Positions 1 to 5,685 are shown, counted from the first letter of the stretch. The stretch is DNA of 5,779 bases from an uncultured Clostridia bacterium (GCA_934663595.1 CAKUKM010000068.1:1-5779), one strand, 5' to 3'. A program made the numbers and translations. The notes: generated by a model not told the origin, from the sequence alone.

Positions 1-29
1 ATTTCCCGAGAGCGAAAAAAGATTCCTTG

Positions 30-149
30 CAGATTTTGCGCCCGGGGATTCTGAAAGAATCCTAGCAAAATCTGGTAAAGGCTGAAAACCCTTTGGGTTT
101 TCAGGTTTCGCCAAAGGCGAAACTGCCGACGGCAAAATCAAAGATTTTG
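30..149. repeat. Row of abutting short perfect hairpins
   Basis: Five palindromes lie side by side. (1) 30-39 pairs with 65-74 (10 bp), enclosing a second stem, 46-52 with 56-62 (7 bp, loop GAA). (2) 82-91 pairs with 95-104 (10 bp, loop TTT). (3) 105-112 pairs with 116-123 (8 bp, loop AAA). (4) 124-128 pairs with 130-134 (5 bp, one-base loop). (5) 133-139 pairs with 143-149 (7 bp, loop AAA). Hairpins 2 to 5 touch or overlap with no spacer, and most loops are three bases. Arms of 1 and 5 share GCAAAATC and AGATTTTG, so they could also pair with each other. The repressor stop codon (138-140) lies inside hairpin 5. None has a convincing U-tract, so this looks like a dispersed intergenic palindromic repeat (REP-like) rather than a classical terminator. 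It may still protect the repressor mRNA 3' end. Confidence 0.8.
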
Positions 150-977
150 ACGCGGCACCGTGGGGGTGGTAGTGGCGGGGGAGCTTGCTCCCCCGTCCAC
201 AATCTTTTTCTGCTGTTCATCCTCCACGCAGCGCAGCGTGATATTGTGCTTGTCGAAGAATTCGAGGTATTCCTCGCGCGGGCGCGCGTCGGTCACGACC
301 GTGGAAACGCGCTCGAGCGGGCAATAGGTGATCATCGCCTCCACGCCGAATTTGCTGCGGTCGGCCACGAGGATGATTTTTTCGCAGTTCAACGTGACCA
401 GGCGCTTGATTTCCGCCTCGAAATAGGTCGTGTTCGAAAGGCCGTGCTTGATCGATACGCCCGTGGCCGCCATTACCGCGACCTGCACCGACATCGCGCG
501 GATCGATTCATAGGTGGAAAGGCCGACGAACGCGCCGATCGCCGCGTTGTAAATGCCGCCGGGGGAGATCGTGTTGACCTCCTTCAGCCGCGCGGCCTCG
601 CTCAAAACGGACAGCGAATGCGAAATGATCGTGAACCGCCCGCGGCCCTCCAGCCCGTGCACGACATTCGAGGCCGTGGAGCCGGAATCGATGAATACCG
701 CCGATCCCGGGGGCACCTCGGCGCTCGCCAGCTCGCCGATCAGGCGCTTTGCGCGCGCGTTTTTGTGGAAGCGCTCCGGAACGGGGGTCAGCGCCGTCAG
801 CGTGCGCGCCTCCGCGCCGCCGTAGTATTTCGTGATGTGGCCGCGCAGCTCCAGCTCGTCCAGATCGCGCCGGAGGGTGTTGATGGAAATGCCGAACCGC
901 TGCATCAGCTCCTGTATGCTCGCCCGCTCGTTCTGCAGGATGTATTGCTCCATTTCGTCCAGACGCGCCGCCTTCAT
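138..977 (-). CDS. DeoR/GlpR-family transcriptional regulator
   Basis: This 279-residue DNA-binding protein probably represses the divergent operon and itself. The N-terminal winged helix-turn-helix spans about residues 1-57; its recognition helix has the family pattern TLRRDLDELE (34-43), followed by the GGA turn (53-55). The C-terminal DeoR sensor domain has the phosphosugar-site motif DSGST (97-101) and the late motif ADRSKFG (205-211). Family members usually sense phosphorylated sugars or sugar acids. The start is fixed by AGGTGA (984-989 on this strand) six bases before ATG. The family is usually about 250-260 residues; here the recognisable fold ends near residue 251. Residues 260-271 are encoded exactly by the 36-bp repeat and the last eight by flanking palindromic DNA, giving a Thr/Pro-rich tail. 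The family call is secure; the effector is unknown. Confidence 0.93.
   Translation of the reverse strand: MKAARLDEMEQYILQNERASIQELMQRFGISINTLRRDLDELELRGHITKYYGGAEARTLTALTPVPERFHKNARAKRLIGELASAEVPPGSAVFIDSGSTASNVVHGLEGRGRFTIISHSLSVLSEAARLKEVNTISPGGIYNAAIGAFVGLSTYESIRAMSVQVAVMAATGVSIKHGLSNTTYFEAEIKRLVTLNCEKIILVADRSKFGVEAMITYCPLERVSTVVTDARPREEYLEFFDKHNITLRCVEDEQQKKIVDGGASSPATTTPTVPRQNL
165..200 (-). repeat. 36-bp palindromic repeat, left copy
   Basis: Read on the minus strand this matches 4837-4872 at 35 of 36 positions; the only difference is at 170. The core GGGGGAGCAAGCTCCCCC is an inverted repeat with 8-bp arms around AA, and GTGG/CCAC extends the pairing with a one-base bulge. One further base (201) also matches, then similarity stops on both sides. 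It is translated in frame as repressor codons 260-271. It is probably a dispersed REP/MITE-like element that may also fold as an mRNA 3' hairpin. Confidence 0.88.
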
Positions 978-996
978 ATCGATTCACCTCCCCTTC

Positions 997-1026
997 AATA
1001 TAGCACAAAAATGGGGAATTCGTCAA
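997..1026 (-). promoter_or_regulatory. Candidate promoter of the repressor gene
   Basis: On the minus strand, TTGACG (1026-1021) is followed after 18 bases by TATATT (1002-997), preceded by TGC, which gives an extended -10 pattern. Transcription would start near 990, leaving a leader of only about 13 bases that just includes the ribosome binding site. The very short leader makes this plausible but not certain. Confidence 0.45.
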
Positions 1027-1062
1027 TGGAAGAGACGAAAAAAGCCACAAAAACGCGCAGCA

Positions 1063-1081
1063 AATGAGTAAGTTTATCATT
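1063..1081. promoter_or_regulatory. Candidate operator for the DeoR-family regulator
   Basis: AATGA (1063-1067) and TCATT (1077-1081) form an inverted repeat with a nine-base spacer just upstream of the operon's -35 box. The same intergenic region has a direct repeat CACAAAAA at 1004-1011 and 1046-1053, 42 bases apart (about four helical turns). The first copy lies in the spacer of the repressor's own candidate promoter. Binding is inferred from position only; no known operator consensus was matched. Confidence 0.28.
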
Positions 1082-1086
1082 CGCGC

Positions 1087-1114
1087 TTGACAAAGGTGGG
1101 GGCAAAATTATAAA
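1087..1114 (+). promoter_or_regulatory. Sigma-A-type promoter of the gap-pgk-larA operon
   Basis: A perfect TTGACA (1087-1092) is followed after 16 bases by TATAAA (1109-1114); an overlapping TAAAAT at 1111-1116 gives an 18-base spacer. Transcription should start near 1121, leaving a leader of about 45 bases before the gap start at 1168. This is the strongest promoter match in the window and fits an operon shut off by a repressor. Confidence 0.72.
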
Positions 1115-1167
1115 ATAATGCCATGAAGCGCATGAGTTGCGTTTATCAACTTGAGGGAGGCATTTCT

Positions 1168-2226
1168 ATGGGCAAGAAAATCAGAGTCGGCGTCGCCGGT
1201 TACGGCACCATTGGTCAGCGTCTGGCGGACGGCGTGGCCATGCAGGGCGATATGGAACTGGTCGGCATCGCGGATCTCGCGCCGACGCTCTCCATTCGCG
1301 CGCTCGCCGAGAACGACATGATCGGCGCGAACAACGTCAAATACAATCTCTACCTCGTCGACGGCGCGGACAAGGCGGCGTTCGACGCGCAGGGCATTCC
1401 GGTCGCGGGCAGCTTTGACGAGCTGATCCAGTCGGTCGATATCATGCTGGACTCCGCTCCCGGCGGCGTCGGCGCGAAGAACAAGGTGCTCTACGAGCGC
1501 TACGGCGTGAAGGCCATTTTCCAGGGCGGCGAAAAGAATTCCGTTGCGGACGTGTTCTTCCACGGCTATGCGAACTATGAAAAGGGTCTGGGCGCGAATT
1601 ACCTGAAGCTCACCAGCTGCAACACCACCGGCCTGATTCGCACGGTGGACGCGCTGGATCGCGCATACGGCCTGGAGAAGGTCGCGATCACGATCATCCG
1701 CCGCGTTGCCGATCCGGGCGATTATCACAGGGGACTGACCAACGCGCTGCAGATGGAAAAGGCGCCCACGCACCAGGCGGTGGACCTGATGACGATCATG
1801 CCGCACGTGGAAGCGACGGGCATTCTGGTACATACCCCGGTGACCCACGGCCACATCATTACCGTTCTGGCCACGGCGAAGGACGGCAAGAAGATCACCC
1901 GCGACATGGCGCTGGAGGTGTTCCGCAAGCATCCGCGCATCCGCGTGGTCAGCATCGACGAGGGCTTCAAGGGCAACGCGAGCTTCTTCAAGTATGCGCG
2001 CGACCTGGGCAATCGCCGCGGCGACATGTATGAGATCGGCCTGTGGGAGGATTCGATCGTTGAATCCGGCAACGATATCATGTATGCGATCAACATTCCG
2101 CAGGAATCCGTAACGATTCCGGAGACGATGGACGCGATCCGCGCGGCTATGCAGATGCAGCTGACCCGCGAGGAGGGCACCGCCGAGACCAACAAGTATC
2201 TGGGCATCGGCAAGTTCAAGAAGTAA
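1168..2226 (+). CDS. gap: Type II (archaeal-type) glyceraldehyde-3-phosphate dehydrogenase
   Basis: This cytosolic enzyme (352 residues) would oxidise glyceraldehyde-3-phosphate with phosphate and NAD(P)+ to 1,3-bisphosphoglycerate. The Rossmann motif GYGTIGQR lies at residues 11-18. The active-site motif SCNTTGL (150-156) places the catalytic cysteine at 151. RRVADPGD (178-185) matches the archaeal RRAADP-type segment, and His227/His229 lie where archaeal enzymes carry the catalytic histidine. RRGDMYEIGLWEDSI and the C-terminal TNKYLGIGK are also typical of the archaeal class and differ from ordinary bacterial GapA. Asp36 after strand two suggests NAD+ preference (inference). The start at 1168 is chosen because GAGGGAGG (1153-1160) precedes it by seven bases. 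The in-frame ATG at 1123 lies almost at the predicted transcription start and lacks a ribosome binding site. It is the first gene of the operon. Action on another aldehyde phosphate cannot be excluded. Confidence 0.95.
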   Translation: MGKKIRVGVAGYGTIGQRLADGVAMQGDMELVGIADLAPTLSIRALAENDMIGANNVKYNLYLVDGADKAAFDAQGIPVAGSFDELIQSVDIMLDSAPGGVGAKNKVLYERYGVKAIFQGGEKNSVADVFFHGYANYEKGLGANYLKLTSCNTTGLIRTVDALDRAYGLEKVAITIIRRVADPGDYHRGLTNALQMEKAPTHQAVDLMTIMPHVEATGILVHTPVTHGHIITVLATAKDGKKITRDMALEVFRKHPRIRVVSIDEGFKGNASFFKYARDLGNRRGDMYEIGLWEDSIVESGNDIMYAINIPQESVTIPETMDAIRAAMQMQLTREEGTAETNKYLGIGKFKK

Positions 2227-2242
2227 AGCCGGAAAGCGCATA

Positions 2243-2282
2243 GGGGAAGCGTTCCTTTTGAATCCGAGGGGAGCGCTTCCCC
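2243..2282 (+). other. Long intercistronic hairpin between gap and pgk
   Basis: GGGGAAGCG (2243-2251) pairs perfectly with CGCTTCCCC (2274-2282). The pairing continues inward, using several G-U pairs, to a loop of about six bases near 2260-2265. No U-tract follows directly, so it is a poor terminator. It more likely marks an mRNA processing or stability site that lets gap accumulate differently from pgk and larA. Confidence 0.6.
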
Positions 2283-2321
2283 CGCGTTGCGTTTTGGTAA
2301 TTCGCAGTCAGGAGGAACGAA

Positions 2322-3587
2322 ATGAGATTTGGCATCTATACGCTGGACGATTTCGACGTAAAAGGGAAGACCGTGCTTTGCCGCGTGGACATGAATCAGC
2401 CGATCGACCGCGCGAACGATTCGCTGAAGAGCATTCAGCGCATTACCGCCTGCGCGCCGACGCTGAAGGAGCTGTCCGACAAGGGCGCGAAGGTGGTCGT
2501 GATGGCGCATCAGGGCAGCGATATTGAATACAAGAATTTCTACAACACCCGCCCGCATGCGCGCGTGCTGTCCGAGCTGCTGGGCCGCGAGGTGAAGTGG
2601 GTCGAGGATGTGTGCGGCCCGACCGCGCGCGAGGCGATCCGGGAAATGAAGAACGGCGACGTGATTCTGCTGGACAACGTGCGCTTCTGCTCCGAGGAAC
2701 AGACGCTGTTTGAGCTGAATCTGAAGCTGACGCACGAACAGCAGGCGCACACGCAGGTGGTGGAAAAGCTCGCGCCGCTGGGCGATCTGTACGTCTGCGA
2801 CGCGTTTGCCGCCGCGCACCGCGATCAGCCGACGCTGTGCGGCTTTGAACAGGTGCTGCCGTCCGCGATGGGCCGGCTGTTCGAGCGCGAATACTGCGTG
2901 GTATCCGAATTGATGGAAAAGCCCGAGCATCCGTGCGCGTTCGTGCTGGGCGGCTCGAAGATTTCGGACGCGTTCATGATGATGGAAACCGTGCTCGCGT
3001 CGGGGGCGGCGGATAAGGTGCTCACCGGCGGCCTGGTCGGACAGATTCTGCTGGCCTCGCAGGGGCAGGAGATCGGCTCCGGCACGCGCGGATTCATCGA
3101 AAAATCCGGCTACGGCGAATTCATCGAAAAGGCGAAGGGCATTTATGCAAAGTACGCGGACAGGATCGTGCTGCCGGTCGACCTCGCGCAGGTGGTAAAC
3201 GGCGCGCGCGTCGAGGCGAAAATCGGCGCGGTTCCGGCGGATTTCGACGCGCTGGATATCGGCGCGGAGACCGCGAAGATGTATCGCGAGATCATTCTTA
3301 AATCGAAAACCGTGTTTGCCAACGGCCCGGTCGGCGTGTTTGAAAAGGAAGAGAGCGCGCTGGGCACGAAGGAGCTGTTCCATGCGCTCGCGGACACCGA
3401 GGGCTATACCGTCGTCGGCGGCGGCGACAGCGTAACGGCGGCGAAGCAGTTCGGCGTGACCGACAGGCTCGGCTATATCTGCACCGGCGGCGGCGCGCTG
3501 ATCCGGTTCCTGACCGGCGAGGAGCTGCCGGTGGTCAAGGCGCTGCGGCATGCGGCGAAGGCGTTTGCGCAGGGAGGTAAGGCATGA
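2322..3587 (+). CDS. pgk: Phosphoglycerate kinase, archaeal-type motifs
   Basis: This two-domain cytosolic kinase (421 residues) would transfer the acyl phosphate of 1,3-bisphosphoglycerate to ADP, giving 3-phosphoglycerate and ATP; it directly follows the GAPDH step. Visible motifs are RVDMNQP (21-27, usual RVDFNVP), AHQGSD (62-67, usual SHLGRP), DNVRF (118-122), DAFAAAHR (160-167), GGSKISD (210-216), ANGPVGVFE (333-341, usual WNGPMGVFE), GGGDS (366-370) and TGGGA (388-392). AHQG, DAFAAAHR and ANGP are archaeal-like variants, matching its partner enzyme. All main substrate and nucleotide loops are present, so it should be active. AGGAGG (2310-2315) lies six bases before ATG. The gap-pgk gap is 95 bases and contains a hairpin; the 3' end overlaps the next gene. 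It is probably a pathway-specific paralogue beside a housekeeping pgk elsewhere, which cannot be seen here. Confidence 0.95.
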   Translation: MRFGIYTLDDFDVKGKTVLCRVDMNQPIDRANDSLKSIQRITACAPTLKELSDKGAKVVVMAHQGSDIEYKNFYNTRPHARVLSELLGREVKWVEDVCGPTAREAIREMKNGDVILLDNVRFCSEEQTLFELNLKLTHEQQAHTQVVEKLAPLGDLYVCDAFAAAHRDQPTLCGFEQVLPSAMGRLFEREYCVVSELMEKPEHPCAFVLGGSKISDAFMMMETVLASGAADKVLTGGLVGQILLASQGQEIGSGTRGFIEKSGYGEFIEKAKGIYAKYADRIVLPVDLAQVVNGARVEAKIGAVPADFDALDIGAETAKMYREIILKSKTVFANGPVGVFEKEESALGTKELFHALADTEGYTVVGGGDSVTAAKQFGVTDRLGYICTGGGALIRFLTGEELPVVKALRHAAKAFAQGGKA

Positions 3588-4834
3588 AGCTGGAATTTGG
3601 ATTTGGAACGGGCGTGCAGACGGTGGAGCTGCCCGAGAAAAACCTGATGGGCGTGCTGATGGCGAACGAGGTTCCCAAAGGACTTACGAACGAGGAAGAG
3701 GTCGTGCGCGCGCTGAATCACCCGATCGGCACGCCGCGGCTTTCTGAAATCGTGCATCCGGGCGAAAAAATCGCGATCATTACCAGCGATATCACGCGCC
3801 CGGTGCCGTCGTATCGGATTCTGCCGCCGCTTCTGGACGAGCTGTATGCCGCCGGCTGCCGCGCGGAGGACATTACGCTGGTATTCGCGCTGGGCAGCCA
3901 TCGCGCGCACACCGAGGAGGAAAAGAAGAAGCTCGCCGGCGAGCGCGCGTATCGCGAGATTCGCTGCGTGGATTCCGATCGCAGCGATTGCGTGCACATG
4001 GGAAAGACCGATACCGGCACGCCCATCGACATCACGCGCGTGGTGGCTGAGGCCGACCGGCGGATTTGCCTGGGCAATATTGAATACCACTATTTCGCGG
4101 GCTATTCCGGCGGCGCGAAGGCGATCATGCCCGGCGTATCGACGCGCGAGGCGATTCAGGCCAACCACAGCAAGATGGTCGATCCCCGCTGCCATGCCGG
4201 CAATCTGGATACCAATCCGCTCCGGCAGGATCTGGAGCAGGCCGCGCAGATCGTGGGCGTGGATTTCATCGTAAACGTCGTGCTCGACGAGCACAAGCAG
4301 ATCGTGAAGGCGGTCGCGGGCGATCTGGTGAAGGCGCATCGCGAGGGCTGCAAGTTCCTGGACGCGATGTATTTGAAGGAGCTCGACGCGCGCGCGGACA
4401 TCGTGATCGTGTCGCAGGGCGGCGCGCCGAAGGATCTGAATCTGTATCAGACGCAGAAGGCGCTGGACAACGCCAAGCACGCGGTAAAGCCCGGCGGAAC
4501 GATCATACTGATCGGCTCGTGCAAGGAGGGCCTGGGCGAGAAGGTATTTGAGGAATGGATGCTCTCCGCGCCCACGCCGGAAAGCATGATCGAGCGCATC
4601 GGCCGCGAATTCCAGCTCGGCGGACACAAGGCCGCGGCGATCGCGATGGTGCTGCAGAACGCGGAAATCGAGCTGGTGAGCGATCTCGAGCCCGAATTCG
4701 TGAAAAAAATCTTCCTAAAGCCCGCCAGAAGCGCGCAGGAAGCGCTCGACCGCGCGTTTGAGCGCCTGGGCAAGGATGCGACCGTATTGGCGATGCCGTA
4801 TGGTGGTTCCACTTTGCCGAGAGTAAAGGCGTAA
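3584..4834 (+). CDS. larA: LarA-family nickel-pincer-nucleotide racemase/epimerase
   Basis: This 416-residue protein belongs to the lactate racemase family (LarA_N/DUF2088), which inverts C2 of 2-hydroxy acids by hydride transfer on a nickel-pincer nucleotide. Residues equivalent to those of Lactiplantibacillus plantarum LarA are present. SDITRPVP gives Asp69 and Arg72; GSHR gives His106; YHYFAGYSGGAK gives His169 and the cofactor-linking Lys179; NHSK gives the nickel ligand His195; YQTQK gives Gln289 and Lys292. The spacing matches the known D72/R75/H108/H174/K184/H200/Q295/K298 set, so it should bind cofactor. Its ATG overlaps the pgk stop (ATGA), with AGGGAGG (3571-3577) six bases upstream, so translation is probably coupled. 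Family members also act on malate, phenyllactate, 2-hydroxyglutarate and gluconate, so lactate need not be the substrate. The glycolytic neighbours suggest glycerate or a sugar acid. No larB, larC or larE is present here. The gene symbol is given at family level only. Confidence 0.9.
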   Translation: MKLEFGFGTGVQTVELPEKNLMGVLMANEVPKGLTNEEEVVRALNHPIGTPRLSEIVHPGEKIAIITSDITRPVPSYRILPPLLDELYAAGCRAEDITLVFALGSHRAHTEEEKKKLAGERAYREIRCVDSDRSDCVHMGKTDTGTPIDITRVVAEADRRICLGNIEYHYFAGYSGGAKAIMPGVSTREAIQANHSKMVDPRCHAGNLDTNPLRQDLEQAAQIVGVDFIVNVVLDEHKQIVKAVAGDLVKAHREGCKFLDAMYLKELDARADIVIVSQGGAPKDLNLYQTQKALDNAKHAVKPGGTIILIGSCKEGLGEKVFEEWMLSAPTPESMIERIGREFQLGGHKAAAIAMVLQNAEIELVSDLEPEFVKKIFLKPARSAQEALDRAFERLGKDATVLAMPYGGSTLPRVKA

Positions 4835-4836
4835 AT

Positions 4837-4872
4837 GTGGACGGGGGAGCAAGCTCCCCCGCCACTGCCACC
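4837..4872 (+). repeat. 36-bp palindromic repeat, right copy
   Basis: It starts two bases after the larA stop codon and matches the left copy (165-200) in inverted orientation at 35 of 36 positions. The core 8-bp arms GGGGGAGC/GCTCCCCC surround AA. It sits immediately before the operon terminator and may act as an extra 3'-end hairpin protecting the larA mRNA. Confidence 0.88.
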
Positions 4873-4874
4873 TT

Positions 4875-4915
4875 AGTACTCAGATATTGATACAATACCT
4901 GGGTACTTCTTTTTT
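4875..4915 (+). terminator. Intrinsic terminator of the gap-pgk-larA operon
   Basis: The arm 4875-4889 pairs with 4893-4907 over 15 positions, with one G-U pair and one A-C mismatch, around a three-base loop (ATA). TTCTTTTTT (4907-4915) follows directly. The stem plus U-tract is a standard rho-independent terminator on the operon strand, 40 bases after the larA stop. Confidence 0.88.
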
Positions 4916-5245
4916 ACATATTTGGGCGCTGCATGACGCAAAAACGGGGATTAAAAGGAAGAAATAGAGCATGTTTGCCGCTGAAAATGTCGGTTTCACG
5001 ATTTTGTAATTCAAAATGAATCCTATCGTTCATTCTGAACACCCCTATGAAACGACTAATTTTCGGTTCAGCCTACTCATGTTACCGCTTTAAGGGGTAA
5101 ATTTGCACCCCCCTTTATGCTTGAAATATTGAATTCAAGATAAGACGGATATGTATTACTGCCTAATAATCGAAAACGTTCATGGTAAAAGCGCACTATG
5201 AAATAACGTGATATTCCTAGGAAAAGAGATGCACCGCATATGAAT
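4916..5245. other. AT-richer non-coding stretch
   Basis: No convincing gene is visible on either strand. The only start with some ribosome-binding context, near 4972, opens a reading frame of about twelve codons. Two overlapping hairpins exclude each other: 5001-5006 with 5012-5017, and 5010-5020 with 5029-5039 (10 pairs, one mismatch, eight-base loop). AAGGGG (5092-5097) can pair with CCCCTT (5110-5115). No tRNA-like or known riboswitch core was recognised. Composition is visibly lower in GC than the operon, which marks a boundary. Confidence 0.5.
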
Positions 5246-5290
5246 AAAAAATAGACTACTCACATACCTTGATAAAGTGAGTAGTCTATT
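5246..5290 (-). terminator. Intrinsic terminator of the recombinase remnant
   Basis: A perfect 14-bp stem (5277-5290 with 5250-5263) encloses a 13-base loop. On the minus strand the stem runs into six U residues (5251-5246). It begins six bases after the stop codon of the leftward recombinase fragment, so it terminates that transcription unit. Confidence 0.88.
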
Positions 5291-5296
5291 CTGCCT

Positions 5297-5662
5297 TTAG
5301 TCTGGTTCCTGATCAATCGATATCGAGCCATCCTCGCTGATCTTCAGCTTTGCCCTGTATTGCGTCTTTTTCCGATGCACACCGTTGTCATCGAATTCGA
5401 TATTGCTGCGACGCTCTCGTTCTTTCTGCACATCATCAAACTGTTCGCTCGAGATGATTCCTTCGTGGTGCATGGACAGCATATAGCGACGACGTGGCAG
5501 ATCCTTCGGCGCGTCGCTCATCGTTGGGGCCGTCGCTACGGAGTTTCCGCGGTACTTCTCGTTTTCGAGCATGAGATCGATGGAACGGCGACACCATTTT
5601 GTCTTCTCAGATGGGGAGGTCGTTGGGATAGCTATTACGTAATTCTCGCGGTATTTCTTGTC
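5297..5662 (-). pseudogene. Serine site-specific recombinase remnant (internal fragment)
   Basis: The reading frame is open from a stop codon at 5663-5665 to TAA at 5297-5299, about 121 codons. The part before the first ATG (5572) also reads as recombinase: KTKWCRRSIDLMLENEKYRG matches the family pattern KWs..tI..iL.NEKY.G found at the start of the Recombinase domain (PF07508). It continues with EGIISSEQFDDVQKERERRS, the typical HPAII..E.FD.VQ.ER.RR segment, and VHRKKTQYRAKL. The N-terminal catalytic resolvase domain with its active serine is missing, and so is the zinc-ribbon segment with CxxC that normally follows. The 91-residue ATG-started frame is therefore a relic, not a functional recombinase. 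It retains its terminator at the 3' end. It suggests a decayed mobile element (transposon or phage-type integrase) in this part of the chromosome. Confidence 0.75.
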
Positions 5663-5684
5663 TTAGGACACAAGATCAATGAAT
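5521..5684. repeat. Diverged 99-bp-period duplication in the recombinase relic
   Basis: Positions 5522-5586 and 5621-5685 align without gaps at about 65% identity by hand count, including shared blocks CGTTGGG and CGCGGTA. On the minus strand both units read as the same recombinase segment. The right-hand unit gives IDLVS-stop-DKKYREN, the left-hand one IDLMLENEKYRGN. The duplicate has an in-frame stop at 5663-5665. It is either an old tandem duplication or a junction between two related recombinase fragments. Confidence 0.6.
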
Positions 5685-5685
5685 T

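Noticed and set aside
30..149. CRISPR array
   Set aside because: The units are different hairpins without a constant repeat length or unique spacers, and no cas genes are nearby.
93..1067. Rightward 324-codon frame opposite the repressor
   Set aside because: It is the shadow of a clear DeoR-family gene, with no ribosome binding site or family motif.
1123..1167. Upstream ATG extending the GAPDH by 15 residues
   Set aside because: It lies at or next to the predicted transcription start, has no ribosome binding site, and the extension adds residues before a normal Rossmann start. The ATG at 1168 has GAGGGAGG seven bases upstream.
1108..4627. Long leftward open frames opposite the operon (1108-2241, 1725-3551, 3473-4627)
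   Set aside because: They are antisense to three well-matched genes, have Arg/His/Ala-rich composition typical of GC-rich shadow frames, and show no recognisable motifs.
4837..4872. Right copy of the 36-bp repeat as the operon terminator itself
   Set aside because: No U-tract follows it; the next hairpin at 4875-4915 has one and is the better terminator. The repeat may still stabilise the 3' end.
4972..5010. Small rightward open frame near 4972
   Set aside because: Only about twelve codons with weak context and no recognisable peptide.
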